Assembly: GCA_023362775.1 (NCBI GenBank)
Contig: JALMGJ010000002.1
Location: 29,789,414 to 29,853,413, forward strand
Direction of reading: 5' to 3'
Source of the DNA: Charina bottae
Taxonomy: Eukaryota; Chordata; Lepidosauria; Squamata; Charinaidae
Length of the DNA: 64,000 nucleotides
The translations under genes were made by a program, and so were the position numbers. Position 1 is the stretch's first letter. Each line of letters opens with the position of its first letter. This document shows, piece by piece, positions 13,063 to 24,896 of the stretch. The notes beneath the pieces are model-generated. The model ran no database searches. It saw only the letters and a program-made list of their open reading frames with translations, and was not told the DNA's origin.

Positions 13063-14755
13063 CTAATGCAGTAAGGAGCAAAACCTTCTGCAAATAAACC
13101 ACTTTCTTTCAGAATGGAGAATAAAACAAAGGTAATGTTCCTGGATTGACAATAGAGATTGATATAGAAACAGAATCCCCTTCCCTTTGCTGCTTCTGCG
13201 CAGAGTCCTTTCCCATAAATGTCAATGTTAGATTGTATCTCCAACATTTAGAAAGGAAGGAAGACAGGGTTATCCATCATTAACTGCTATGCCACTACTC
13301 CTTGGTTAATTGTGCTCAATGTGCTCCTTCGCTTCCTGAAACCAGTTCTTTGAAATAAACCCCTCTAATTCCCATGTTGAACTGGCTCATCTTTATTTGC
13401 ATGTTTAGATGGTGCCTTCTTCTAGATGTACAGAAAATTGTTCCCCAGGATATGCGAAGCTCATGAGAGATAGAGCACCAGTTTGCTGCTACGACTGTTC
13501 TCTGTGCATCGAAGGAACAATCTCTGTGCAAGAAGGTAGGTGGCTCTGGAAAAAGTAGAGAAATGGTGGATGCAATCAGAATTCACTCTTCCTTTTCTGG
13601 GCAAGCTTTTTTAAAGGTGTTTTATTTTCTCCTAGTTGTAGACCTAATGACTAGCACCATTTCTTTCATAGTTCCTCAAAGCAATTAAAATTGAATTTCT
13701 TTAACAGGTGCACAAACTTTCCAAGGATTGTGTACTATGACCCAATGTTGCATGATGATGTCGTCATTACCATAAATAATGAAAGGTAGCTGAAAGTTCT
13801 CGCATTGTCTTCTTGCTTGGTTTCAGGAAAGAAGTCTTGTGAGACCTGATGATCTCATTGGTCTTCAGCCTTTAAAACAATGATGATTGTTTCTAATTAA
13901 AGTTGGGTCCTATGAATATCTCTCGGCAGAGATATTGAATTCTTACTTGGACATGTGAACATCAAAGTGATTTGGGTCTCCCTTGTGGGCAACTGATCTC
14001 CACCCTGGGTTCTTCTAAAGCCACCAGCCAGACGTGGAGTGCCAAGAGCCACACTACATGATGAAGATGGAATGACAACAAAAATATTATTTGATTTAAA
14101 TTGGACATGAAAGACTCAAATCAATACAATTTCAGCCCACATTTCAACAATTTTGTTCCACTTGCTGGAACAATCAAGTGAGGCAACTGAATATAAGAGC
14201 CCAAACAGCATCCCCTGCCACTGTCAAAAAGGCAAGTCAACAAGGCAACAACTGCGTCCCAAGAGCAATTAAGTTATTTAAACCCAAACTTCTAGATTTG
14301 TGCCCACCTGATACCTCTTCTGGGATTCAAAAGACAATGGTACACTATTCTTTCAACTTTCAGGTTATGTATATTCAGCTGCATGATCCAGAGCTCTTCC
14401 TCACTATTACTCACTATTACTCATGGTCCAATTATCCCTCATGAATATTTTTTTCTCATCCTCCAACTGAGGCCTTAATGAAGTACAGTGGCAAAGTCTT
14501 TTCAAATATCTTCCCCACCTCTCCCAAAAACCACTTTCACCTTATTACTTTTAAAAACTTATTTTATGTCTTGTAGTAATGTGGAATCAAAACAGGACTC
14601 GAAGCAAAAATAATCAAGCCTGACCAACATGTTTAATGATACAGTGCACACTGCAGGGCTGCTCACTGAGATGGTGGGTTAGTCATTGATCTAAACTGCA
14701 CTTTTCATGATCCTGCAGCTGCAGAAACAGATACATGCTACCAACTGTTTTTCAG

Positions 14756-15665
14756 ATGCAGCCCATTGCAGCAAGTGTCCAGATGACCAGCATTCCAATG
14801 AGAAGCGAGATCAGTGTGTCCCCAAAGTTATAACATTTTTGTCCTATCAAGAAACATTGGGTCTCATCCTGGCTCTCTTTGCACTTACTTTGTCTCTAAC
14901 CACTGCCTTTGTTCTGGGAATCTTCATTAGATATCGAGAAACTCCCCTAGTCAAAGCCAACAACCGGGACCTCACTTACATTCTCCTCGTCTCCCTCCTA
15001 CTTTTTTTTTGACCTCCCTACTCTTCATTGGTCATCCCAAAAATGTGACTTGTTTTCTTTGACAAACCACTTTCAGTATTGTTTTCTCAGTTGCCGTGTC
15101 ATCCTTGCTGGCCAAGACAGTCATGGTGGTGGTGGCCTTCCTGGCTACAAGGCCAGGCAGCAGGATGAGGAAATGGCTGGGGAGGAGTCTGGCCAACTCC
15201 ATTGTCTTATAGTCCTCCAGTATTCAAGTGGGCATCTGCATCATATGGCTGGGAATCTCTCCCCCATTCCCAGAGTCCAACATGCATTCTCAACCAGGAC
15301 ACATCCTGCTGCAATGCAATGAAGGCTCAGTCACCATGTTCTACACTGCCCTTGGCTACATGGGGATTTTGGCTGCTATCTGCTTCTTGGTGGCTCTCCT
15401 GTCCCGGAAGCTGCCGGGGACCTTCAATGAAGCCAAGTGGATCACCTTCAGTATGTTGGTTTTCTGCAGCGTCTGGGTCTCCTTTGTCCCCACCTACCTG
15501 AGCAGCAAAGGGAAATACATGGTGGCTGTGCAGACCTTCTCCATCCTGGCCTCGAGCCTGGGCTTACCGGGCTGTGTCTTTTTCCCCAAAAGCTATATCT
15601 TTATCCTGAGACCTGACATGAACACCAAGGAGCATCTAATGATGAAAAATATTGATGACTCATGA
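14756..15665 (+). pseudogene. V2R-1 exon 6 (7TM domain), frameshifted with two nonsense codons
   Basis: The exon opens after a tttttcag acceptor. Its first two bases complete a phase-1 codon from exon 5 to give Asp, followed by the expected Cys-rich stretch and TM1. The frame is lost after TM1/TM2 by a 1-nt deletion in a T-run and recovered in the next frame. That frame then meets TGA (15,060) and TAG (15,210). The last part (about 15,228-15,665) is again open, with the family C hallmarks FNEAKW and PTYLS. Compared with V2R-2 it also has several missense changes, such as a Pro in the last TM region. Confidence 0.88.
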
Positions 15666-16638
15666 TTTTAGAACCTCTTTTTTATAGCTTACTGGTATTA
15701 TAAAATCACAGACTTAGATGTAATTTCCTTTTTACGTGTTCTAAACTATATTTCTCCATCCATGTGAGTTCTAAATTACAATGGTTAAGTACTGGTAATC
15801 CTCGGTTAATGACCACTCATTCATTGTCTGTTCAATGTTCTGTACAATGGTTCTTAACTAGTTCTTAAGTTCAGAACTAGTCCTCAGTTAGTGACCACTG
15901 TTTCCGTGACTGTTCAATGTTATAATGGTCCTTAATTAGTTCTGCATATGACTGGTCCTTAAAGTTTTGGCATCCCAGCACCGATGCAGTCACATGATCA
16001 TTATCTGGGTGCATGGCAACTGGATCACACTTATGACAGTTGCAGCATCCTGTGGTGATGTGTCACCATTTGCAACCTTCCCTGCCATCTTTCCACAACC
16101 AAAGTCAATAGGGAAGTCAGGAGGGAAGGTTGAATGTCGATCCCACCACTATTTGTCCCAAGGAGCTTTGCTATGGAGTATGAGATCCCACATAATAGTT
16201 CCCACTCAATAGTTCATTCACAAAATGCAGCACCCTCTCTCCTCCCAAACTGCACTTTTGCCTCCTTGCAGTATCCTCTTCCTAGCCTGCAGTCACTCAA
16301 GTGGTGCTGCACCACTCCCTTCCCAGGCTGCACACATTTGCTGCAGTAATCCCCCTGTCCTGCCCTGCCTCACTCCATTACATTCACCTACCCGCCTTAC
16401 TGCTTGTGAGGTGCCCAGACTTGTGACTTCCTGCGAGCTTCCCCATTGACTTTATTTGTGAAAATAAAGTTATAGCTGACCTCTTCCACCCCCTTGTACC
16501 AATCATATAGTCAGTTTGATCTCTGCGGCTACCATTCATGAGGTCCATGTACATCTGTGTCATTTTGGTTGCTTGAAGACTGGATCAATAACAAAGGAAT
16601 TGTTGGATTGGCAAAAACTGATAAGTTGTTCTCTGGAG
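15666..16638. repeat. V2R-1 3' flank with degenerate interspersed repeat
   Basis: No gene seen. From about 15,786 to 16,160 the sequence carries a 'tcctcggttaatgaccac' type repeat with a stretch about a cold-blooded-vertebrate DNA-transposon-like core (gacagttgcagcatcctgtggtgatgtgtc split by mutations). Related copies are at 41,740-42,020 and, more diverged, at 57,433-57,662. I read this as a small old DNA transposon family, without naming it. The rest is CT-rich unique sequence. Confidence 0.5.
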
Positions 16639-16928
16639 CAGAGCTTTCCAAACTTTTCATGTTGGTGACACCATTTTTAGACATGCATCATTTCACAACA
16701 CACTCTTACAGCAGGGCATCATTTCACGACACACCCTTACAGCAGGCCACAAGGCAGGCACTAGGACCTGCACGGAATCACAGCAAGTTTGGAGGCAGCG
16801 AGGCGCAAGGCAGGCACTAGGACCTGTACGGAATCCTGGCAGGGCTCAGAGGCAGCAGCAGCCACGACACAACCAGACACTGCAGCCGACACACTAACTT
16901 GTCCCAACACACAGTTTGGAAAGCTCTG
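16639..16928. mobile_element. Non-autonomous hAT element (290 bp), CAGAGCTTTCCAAA family
   Basis: The ends are inverted copies: cagagctttccaaact at the left, and agtttggaaagctctg at the right. Flanking 8-mers ctctggag and ttctcgag agree at 6 of 8 positions, consistent with an aged 8-bp hAT target duplication. The same termini occur in the younger element at 60,397-60,827. There is no transposase. The interior has short imperfect repeats (catttcacracacac, gcaggcactaggacctg). Confidence 0.75.
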
Positions 16929-17340
16929 TTCTCGAGGAACCTGAAAACTTGGCTCTGCCACCTCGCTTGGGGCTGGGAGGGGAATAGATACTCTTGGGGG
17001 TGGTTAGTGCCTCTGAGTGCTCCTCAAACACATGGACTGAATAAGATCTTGCCACTTGGATTTTATTTTTATTTTATTCTTATTTAATAATTGTATTACA
17101 TTTTATATATTGTGCTTGCATTTTATGCTTGTTGTTTTAATCGATCATTTTGTTGTGAACCGCCCAGAGTCCCTCCTGTGGAGGGAGATGGGGAGTGATA
17201 AAGATTTGATAATTAAATATATAAATAAATAAATAAAATGGCAACCAACACAGCAAAACAACCACAGGGGGGACTCCCAGTCAACTGACCCCCAATGCCT
17301 CAGAAAAAAACCAGTCTTTAGGTCTTTTCTAAAGGCAAGG
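16929..17340. repeat. LINE 3'-end type repeat with (aaat)n tail
   Basis: No gene seen. The stretch gaaccgcccagagtccctc followed by an A/T-rich tail and (aaat)n at 17,156-17,240 is the common 3' terminus of CR1/L2-type elements in squamates. A related end occurs at 42,498-42,602. Confidence 0.5.
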
Positions 17341-17440
17341 AGAGTTGGGGCCTGTTGTATACTGGGGGGAGAAAGAGATCATTTCAGAGAGCAGGGACAA
17401 CTACAGAAAAGGCATGCTTCCTAGCTCCCATAAAGTGACA

Positions 17441-17503
17441 ATATTTATTTATTTATTTATTTATTTATTCATTCATTCATTCATTCATTCATTCATTCAT
17501 TTA
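17441..17503. repeat. Microsatellite (attt)n/(attc)n
   Basis: About 63 bp of uninterrupted tetranucleotide repeat, first attt and then attc, at the 3' end of the minus-strand LINE that follows. Confidence 0.9.
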
Positions 17504-18900
17504 TCAAATTTATCGGCCACCCATCTCGCACACAATGACTCTGGGCGACTTACAACAGTAAGATAACAATTATTAAAACACTACAATAAAATCTCAATAT
17601 AAATGTATATATAAATACATATAAAATAGATACTAATCTAAAAATACAAAAATATGAAATATGAAAATTCAAGCTGTACATATGCTATTATTTTGGCATG
17701 ATCACGGTGCCAGCCACCCCCATTTGTGACTATTTCCCCTCCCATCCCAAGCGAGGTGGCATAACCATATCTTCACCCCCTTCCCGAAGGCCGGGAGAGT
17801 GGGGGCCTCTCTTTCCTCCGGGGTTAAATTGTTCCAAAGGGCGGATGCTACAGCAGAGAAAGCCCTCCTCCTGGACCCTGCCAGTCAGCAATCCTTCATG
17901 GACAGGGTCCAAAACATGCCCTCTCTGCCTGCCCGGGTGGGGTGGGTCAATGCAACAGGGGTGAGGCAGTTCCTCGGGTAACCTGGACCCATGCCATTTA
18001 GGGCTTTAAAGGTGATAACCAACACCTTGAATTGGACCCAGAAGCAAAATGGCACCCAATGCAGCTCGTGCAATAAAGGTGTTATATGTGTCCTTCTAGG
18101 GACACCAAATATGGCCCGTGTGGCTGCATTCTGGACCAGCTGTAGCTTCTGGATACACTTCAAGGGTAGCCCCATGTAGAGCGCATTACAGTAGTCTATA
18201 CAGGAGGTGACTAGGGTAGGAGTGACCCGATTCCAGGCGGCAGCCAGGACCTCCATTGGACCAAGAAGCAGATCTTTGGGTATAACCCCCAGCTCCCTCT
18301 GAAACCCAACTGGGTCTATCAGTTGCCAGGGGTGGACCAATTGAATGGATCCTGCCTCCCTGCACAAGAGAATCTCAAGGCCACCAGGGCATGATCTGAC
18401 CATGACAATGGGGACAGATGTAACTCTCCCCTCAGATTACATTGCCACTGCTCCAACAAGAAAATGAAATCCGGCATGAGGCCACTGTCTCGAGTCAGGT
18501 CATAAATAATCTGCAACAGGCCCATGGCCACCATGGAAGCCATTAACTCCTGAGCTGCCTCCGAGGCATGCCCCAGGGATGGCAGGTTGAAGTCCCCCAG
18601 AACCATAAGTCTGGGGAACTCCACCGCCATCCCCGAGGTGACCTCCAGCAGCTGAGGCAGGGATGTTGCTATGCAGCAGGGAAGATGGTACAGTAGCAAC
18701 ACTCCCAAATACTCTTGGGAACCCAACCTGAAAAACAGAGTTTCACAACCGGCCACTTGCGGAGCACTGCCCCTGAAGGCCACAAGAGACTCCTGGATGA
18801 TAACAGCCACCCCTCCTTCCCTTCCCTGAGGTCTCGGCTTGTATCATACCATAAACCCAGCCAGGCACATTTCCGAAAAGGGTACCCACCCCTTTAGGGC
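17504..18900 (-). mobile_element. CR1/L2-like LINE fragment with internal deletion of the RT core
   Basis: Read on the minus strand, 18,810-18,319 encodes the end of an apurinic-type endonuclease (VLGDFNLPSLG, then DLTRDSG and SWSDHALVALRF). Next, 18,170-17,885 encodes the conserved C-terminus of the reverse transcriptase (SCIDYCNALYMGLPLK, KLQLVQNAATRAIFG, HITPLLHELHWVPF, FKALNGMGPGY). The palm with its YxDD box should lie between these two parts but there is no room for it, so the copy is internally deleted. The 3' UTR runs to the microsatellite at 17,503. It is non-functional. Confidence 0.75.
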
Positions 18901-19584
18901 CCAGCCTCGATGATCAACTCACAAATGAGAGGGGCCTTGTTATTAACCAACCTGGCATTCAAAAGCAGCAGATGAAAGCCAGGGCCTCAATGGGTCTGCT
19001 GTCCAGGACCCAGGTCAAAGCACAGAGGGCCATAACATGCCACCAGTACCAAACACCGGGGGTGGCTTCCCTGATGATGGCCCGCCCTCTGGCCCCCACC
19101 ATAACACCCCTGACCCATCACCACCTGGATTGTGTAACCCACCCTAAACCCCCCAGAGCTTCCATTTTTCCCCAGTCCCTCCCGGCCCTCCAGGTGCCCT
19201 AGTCAGGGTTCCCTCCATCCAGTCATACATCAGTATACATACATCAAGCAACCATGGGGTGGTGGAGAGCCCACGGCACTCCAGCTCTCACTCTCAGTGC
19301 CACAGGAAGCCAACCATCACCCACCCTCACATCCACTGTCATATCCACTGTGTCCCCTTCACTGTCTGTCTCCCCCCACGTCTCTCACCCATGGGAGGGG
19401 CATCCACTCCCCACACAGGAGGGCCCCCAACTTCTCCTTATAGGGGGTTCTTTGGTCTGCCCAGATGTGCACCTATACCCATGGATTCAATCCTGCCCCC
19501 CTCCAAAGTTCTCTCATGGCATCCAGTCACTGGCTTGCTAACTATGGGGCCAAAACACCAAAACGCCCCTCCACCATCTGCCCA
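18901..19584. other. Gene-free C-rich stretch, possible LINE 5' sequence
   Basis: No supported gene. The sequence is rich in CCC and CAC and continues upstream (minus sense) of the LINE endonuclease fragment, so it may be its ORF1/5' UTR region. Open frames here are short and overlap in all frames, as expected for biased composition. Confidence 0.4.
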
Positions 19585-20165
19585 GAGGTCCTTGCTGTGT
19601 TGTTCTGTGGCCTTGGGGCCACTCCAGGCTCACCGGCTCGCCGCCTGCCACAGTGCATTGTGACCTCAGGTGGCTCCAGCATCACACTCGGCTCATCACC
19701 ACGCCACCTGGCGATCTGAAGCATTGTTCCGTGGCCTCGGGGAACCCCGAGAACCCCAGAGACTGCTCCAGGCTTGCTGCTCACTGGCTTGCTGCCCACC
19801 ACAATGTTTCATGGCCTCCAGGATTGCCACCTCACCGCTTGCCGCTCGCTGCCCTCCACAATGTTTTGTGGCCTTGGGTAGTCCCAGTGCGCTCCCGACT
19901 CTCTGCCTCGCCACTCATCACATCTGCTCTCTGTTCTGTGGACTTGGGTAACCCTAGGGCTACTCCAAGCTCGCTTCCTGGCCATTTGCCATGTTGTTCT
20001 GATGTCTCAGGAACTCAGGGAATCCGCTGCTCACCACCTCTCTGCTCGACTATAGGGTTATTGTGTTCTGCGGCTTCGGGTAAACCCCAGGATCACTCTC
20101 GGCTTGCTACCTCACTGCCTCGCCACTCGCCACATTCACTCACTGCTCAGCTGCTCTGAGGCCTC
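19585..20165. repeat. Degenerate minisatellite, about 60-80 bp period
   Basis: A motif like tgttctgtggccttgggg recurs near 19,602, 19,725, 19,803, 19,861, 19,933, 19,993 and 20,069, each followed by a gctcgc/ctcgcc-rich half (for example cgctcgctgcc, cctcgccact). Units vary in length and sequence. It lies just upstream, in minus sense, of the CR1/L2-like LINE, where tandem 5' UTR repeats are plausible. Confidence 0.65.
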
Positions 20166-20632
20166 AGAACCAATGAGGCCTGAAGCCCATTCCCAGCTCA
20201 CCACACTGCTTGCTGCCTCGCTGCTCAACTATAGGGTCTGAATACCCATAGCTGTCTTGACTCAGTAATGGGGTGTAGCAGGGGGTAAAAAATCATCTCC
20301 AGTTACCTCCAGTCATTAAGAGGGGTAAAAAGGGGGGGGGTGAGGGAGTATTTAGCTAGTAATCCAACATCCCCTCAGCACAGAAACTGGTGTCAGCTGC
20401 CAACCACCATCTTCTTAAAAGAAGGAGCCTGCAGCATCCCCTCCCTTTTATAGTGTGTGGGGCGGGCAGATGTTCTTGGTAGAAGGCGATCCCTGAGTAA
20501 CTTGCCAGAGAGAATAAGCATGAACTCACCTTCTCCCATAGAGGAGGGTGCGTCTCTGCCTGAACCTGATTTCAGAACGCCCTCAGTGTAAAGAGTAAGA
20601 AGATGACTTTGCCAGAGATATGCAGAAGCAGC

Positions 20633-20701
<69 letters not shown>
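20633..20701. repeat. Microsatellite (att)n
   Basis: About 69 bp of pure trinucleotide repeat. An apparent minus-strand frame across it is only a poly-isoleucine artefact. Confidence 0.95.
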
Positions 20702-20702
<1 letters not shown>

Positions 20703-20815
20703 ACACCTCCATTATACACCTATTGTATAATTTTAATGGAATGGAATGGAATATACACCAAAAAAATATTTCAGGCAAAAGGCAAAAGGCTAACCCTTAT
20801 GTATAGTTAGCAAGG

Positions 20816-20816
<1 letters not shown>

Positions 20817-20851
<35 letters not shown>

Positions 20852-20895
20852 TTGGTTGGTTGGTTGGTTGGTTGGTTGGTTGGTTGGTTGGTTGA
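20817..20895. repeat. Compound microsatellite (attt)n(ggtt)n
   Basis: About 35 bp of attt repeats followed by about 40 bp of ggtt repeats. It marks the left limit of recognisable gypsy pol sequence, so the element seems truncated or rearranged here. Confidence 0.92.
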
Positions 20896-20896
20896 T

Positions 20897-21253
20897 TTAT
20901 CTGTTTATCTTATCTACTTGTGCAAAATTGTGTATGAATTGTTGGTAAAAATTTGCGAACCCCAAGAAACTCTGTAACTGTCTCCTAGTTCGAGGTAGTT
21001 CCCAAGCTACCACATCTCGCAACTTCGCTAGATCCATTTCAATCCCTTTGCTTGATACCTGATACCCCAGATAATTTAATTGCTCCTTCTGAAATTCACA
21101 TTTTGACAATCTGGGATACAATTGATTTTGCAGTAACCATTTCAGCACTTCCCTCACCAAAGACACATGTTCTTCCATCGTTTCAGTATAAATCAGGATA
21201 TCAACTAAATAGACTAACACCCCCCCAGTACATAAAATCATGTAATACTTCAT
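20897..21253 (-). pseudogene. Gypsy reverse transcriptase, palm/thumb part
   Basis: GVLVYLVDILIYTETMEEH corresponds to the catalytic YxDD region, but the first Asp is Val here. It is followed by KCEFQKEQLNYLGYQVS and RQLQSFLGFANFYQQFI, both diagnostic of Ty3/gypsy RT. It ends at the microsatellite. Inactive. Confidence 0.8.
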
Positions 21254-21471
21254 TTATTAAATGCACGAAGACCCCAGGGCCACCCCTTAATCTGTAGAGC
21301 ATTACTAACTACTCAAAGGACCCCAACTGGCAATTAAAAATGGTTTTCCACTCATCTCCCTCCCAAATTCAAACTCGGAAGTACGCTTCCCTTAAGTCTA
21401 ATTTGGTGAAAATCTTCCCCTTTGATAGGTAGGCTAGCATGTCCTTCATCAGTGGTAAGGGGTATTTATTG

Positions 21472-23716
21472 TTTTTTTTAATAAGAATTTTATTGAGTTT
21501 AAGCAAAGAAAAAAACTACAAAAAAACCAAAAAACTACAAAAAGAAAAAGAAAAAGAAAAAAAGAGTGAGAAAACAGAAAAAGAAAATATTTTTTGAAAG
21601 ATTACATATCAAGATAACTTCCGACTTTCAACGACAAGAATATACAGCAATTTCCATAATTAATCCCTTACTCCATATCTAACCAAAATCACATTTTTTC
21701 TATAAGTCAATCCATTAACACATTATAAAACTAAAAATGATTGCTCTTTCCCCTTATATATAAAAAGAAATAAAGAAATATGTATGCCTCTAAATCCACT
21801 TCACCCACAAAAAAATAACCCATTTATTTAAAATTTCCTTCCTACCACTATTCTATATATTTCTAACCACTGTAAGAAAAATCAAATTATATTTAAATTT
21901 TGTACTTAATAATACTTTTATAATTAATAATACTATAACAATCGTAACCTTATTAAACCTATAACCAAACTCTAATTATTGTCTTATAAATCTTAAAAGA
22001 TGAAACAAACTTTAAAAGCAATAGAATACTTCTTAATCCAAATCTATTTTAAAGAAAAATAGAATCATGCAAGCCTTTATATCAAGCCACATACATATTC
22101 TTCATTTCTTATCTCACCTCAAAGTAAACCAGAACATTTACATGTCTCCATATTACACATAAGGCAATTTTTACATTGAAATCAAACAGCCCAACTGCCC
22201 TCCTTACAAAGTCAAATTCCTCAGCTGGAAACCTCCCACAAAAAGGGATTGCTTCGTTCTCAAAACAATCTTTCAGAAAGACAAGACCAACAATATCTTG
22301 CAAGTCGAACTGTCTTAACTCCTTCCACACCAAAGTATATCCGTCTCCTGGCATTTCCTTGAAGCCTCTAATCTCGTTGTCAATAAAAGCATCCTGCTCT
22401 TGATTCTCTTCTTCTTCCTTCACAGTGTCCTCAACCAATTGACACATTTTAAAACTGATGTTTTGTACAATATCCTGAATATATTGTATAATAGTTTGGC
22501 AAGTATCATGGAGAAGCTGTTTAAAGTCACAATGAAGCTCTGAGTGAAACTCTGAGAGTATTTCTTTAAGGTTGTCCATGTTTCAGGCAGAAAATTAAGG
22601 CACCACCTAAATACTCAGTTAGCACAGATAGAAGCTAGTGGGTTTATTTTTATTTATTTATTTATTTAATTTATATGACCGCCCATCTCCCCCAACGGGG
22701 AACTCTGGGCAGTTTACAATAAAATAGATTAAAATAAAATATAAAATATAAAAAACCCGGTTTATACAATCAATATAATAAATAGTTATAAAATCCAGAT
22801 GGGAGATAGCATTGATGAAGGAAGATTATAGAATTAAGGAATTAACAACCCCCCATGAGGAACTATCATTTTCTCTTTCCCATGCCAGGCGGCAGAACCA
22901 GGTCTTCAGTTCTTTCCTACATATCGGGAGGGAGGGGATCTGTCTCAACTCTGGGGGTAAGGTGTTCTATAGTGTAGGTGCCATGACAGAGAAAGCCCGT
23001 CTCCTAGACCATCAGATGACACTCTCTGATTGATGGGGCTCATAGCAGGCCCTCACTGAATGATCGGGTGGGGCGGGTCGATAATATGGGGATAAGACGG
23101 TCCCTACTACGGGTTAGTAAAAGGCATCCTAAAGAAAGTGGATAGAAAAACTGAAATCTCAAACCAGCAAAATCAACGTGTAGGCAAATGTTAAGTCCTT
23201 CAAATTAATTACAAAAATAGTAATGAGGAGATGATTATTTATTCTCAGTCCTCCTTAAAATTTAAATGAGAAATAAGCCAGCAGTTACAGGAAAGTTTTA
23301 AGGTTAATCAAAACAATAACGATGAGCACCAAGAGAGATCAATTCTTCTTGCTGTGGATAGCCTCTCTTAGGGTAAAAATACTGAAAAAATATATATGTT
23401 GGGTGATTTGGAAATGGAAAGGATCATCCTATAGTCCCTTTTGGGCTGCAGCGTGGTCTGGAAAATGATGGCATCCCTGATTCCTGTCTACTTTTACCAG
23501 ATTAGCACCAACGCTGCTGGCGATCCTCAGGTTATGAGGCAACATTCCAAAGTACAAATGGGGTGATTCTGAGCACTTTCTGTCTTTGAAAACGCTCTAG
23601 GGTGCCAGGAAAAGTCTGTCTGCACCCCCCAAAAGAACCCATGCTGCCAGGTCTGCCTGCAGTACTCGTGAGCAGAGCTGTTCAGTCGGCCATGTTCCCA
23701 CCGGAAGTCCTCAGCA
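21472..23716 (-). mobile_element. L1-like retroposon inserted in gypsy pol, 17-bp target duplication
   Basis: The 17-mer gtaaggggtatttattg occurs at 21,455-21,471 and 23,717-23,733, exactly bracketing the insertion. The left end is T-rich (poly-A of a minus-strand element), and the right end is its 5' end. At 22,579-22,109 (minus) a 156-codon open frame begins MDNLKEILSEFHSEL with a coiled-coil-like start, compatible with an L1 ORF1 remnant. A further CR1/L2 3'-end type repeat (22,640-23,130) is nested inside. The gypsy sequence rejoins exactly when one target copy is removed. Confidence 0.75.
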
Positions 23717-23763
23717 GTAAGGGGTATTTATTGGAGGTACAGATAGCATTCAACCCCTGGTAA

Positions 23764-24192
23764 TCAGTGAACAGTCTCATCAATCCATCTTTCTTGGCCC
23801 TGAAAAGAACAGCCACAGCCATCGATGAGGTGGCCAGGTGAATAAACTCTCATTTTTGTCAATGAACTAAAGTTTTTGTCAATGAACTCCCGCAATGCCT
23901 CCAGTTCCTTGGGAGTCATGGAATACAGCTTAGTTCTGGGCAATTCGGCACCTGCTTCCAGTTCTATAGCACAATCCAACTTTCTGTGAGGTGTTAGCTG
24001 GTTGGACTCCACTTCTCCGAACACCTGTTTTAAATCCCTGTACTGAATGGGGATAAGCTGATTCTCCTCTCCTGCCGCTATCCCTATCTCGGACACTGTG
24101 CCTATTAGCTCAGGCTTGCTCTTACATTCTCCAAGAGTTAACCCCTTATAAATTCCATCGGCAAAAGTTAATTGTCCAGTGACCCAATTCAC
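23764..24192 (-). pseudogene. Gypsy reverse transcriptase, N-terminal part
   Basis: Encodes the end of the protease/RT linker and the RT start (HRKLDCAIELEAGAELPRTK, YSMTPKELEALREFIDK). The frame ends in a degenerate stretch before the L1-like insertion at 23,716. The remaining RT fingers/palm resume at 21,454 in several frames. Confidence 0.75.
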
Positions 24193-24557
24193 TTGGGGGT
24201 TCTGGGCTCACAACCAAGCCAGTCTCAATACTACTGGTTAATGAGAGATAGGAGCCACTATAAATCTCAAAGTCTCTTCATGGCTTCCTATTTGCATCCA
24301 AACCACTTTGGTGCCATACTCTACTGGGCCCCCTTTCATCTCTTTCCAATGGAGTTGGATGAAACTGATGGGCTCTTTCAGCCTTCTCACTTTTAGTCTC
24401 AGTCCAATCACTAGGGTGGGATGCATGAGGCATCTGGTACACCCCAAATCCATCATCTCCACTATATTCATGCTGCCATGGTCTCTTAATGTCTTTATCT
24501 GTAATCTCACCAGCATTGCTGAACAATTTCCACTCACCATGGAATCTTCGTGCCTAT

Positions 24558-24890
24558 TTATAATTGCCTACCCTTTGGCGCCATGTAGAACAGGCTCCCG
24601 TCGTTTTCTGCCAGCTGGAATTTCTCCTCAGTCAAGTCTTCTCCTTCTGATAGGGCTTCACAAGCCCTTCCCTCTGTCACAGTGGCCATGTCTCCCTTGG
24701 TCTTCGGCCCCGAAAGCCTTGCTCTGCTCTTTCTTGCTTTGCTCGTCATCGGGGCTGCAGATTGCGGGCAGCTGGTGATGCGATGACCTTCCTTGCCACA
24801 TTTAAAGCATAGTCCCTTCTTAGCTTGCCATTCCTTTTTCTCATCCCATGACTTATGAGCTCCCCATCTCTCTGAGGGAAGGGTCAGCAC
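24558..24890 (-). pseudogene. Gypsy nucleocapsid zinc knuckle
   Basis: Contains one CCHC zinc knuckle, CFKCGKEGHRITSC, after a basic stretch (DEKKEWQAKKG). It follows the capsid region by only a few bases but in another frame. The protease-like frame (24,540-24,238) comes next and has a DLG where the aspartic protease needs D-S/T-G. Confidence 0.8.
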
Positions 24891-24896
24891 CGCTGG

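Larger units (their letters stand above)
1..14987. repeat. Long near-identical segmental duplication, copy A
   Basis: This segment matches 25,259-40,245 at a constant offset of 25,258 bp. Every open frame compared has the same length and translation, and no indel shifts the offset. The first mismatch I find is 14,988 (c) against 40,246 (g), inside V2R exon 6. The left edge lies at or before base 1, so the real unit is longer than seen. It contains a gypsy gag and LTR fragment, V2R exons 1-5 and the start of exon 6, a hAT element, a Penelope fragment and a BovB fragment. Such identity means a very recent duplication, homogenisation, or an assembly artefact. Confidence 0.95.
3472..15665 (+). 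pseudogene. V2R-1: vomeronasal type-2 receptor pseudogene, 7TM exon broken
   Basis: Family C odorant/pheromone GPCR of vomeronasal neurons. Exons read from splice sites and phase: 1 at 3,472-3,683 (signal peptide beginning [11 protein letters not shown]), 2 at 5,166-5,454, 3 at 5,952-6,788, 4 at 11,564-11,791, 5 at 13,409-13,535 (Cys-rich linker), 6 at 14,756-15,665 (7TM). Exons 1-5 are open and join in phase. An in-frame ATG at 3,403 exists, but 3,472 gives a proper signal peptide. Exon 6 has a 1-nt deletion in the T-run near 15,002-15,010, TGA at 15,060-15,062 where V2R-2 has CGA, and TAG at 15,210-15,212 where V2R-2 has TCG. A full receptor cannot be made. Introns hold a hAT element, Penelope, BovB and SINE pieces. 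Confidence 0.88.

Noticed and set aside
20633..20895. CRISPR-like direct repetition
   Set aside because: Plain microsatellites without spacers, in a vertebrate genome.
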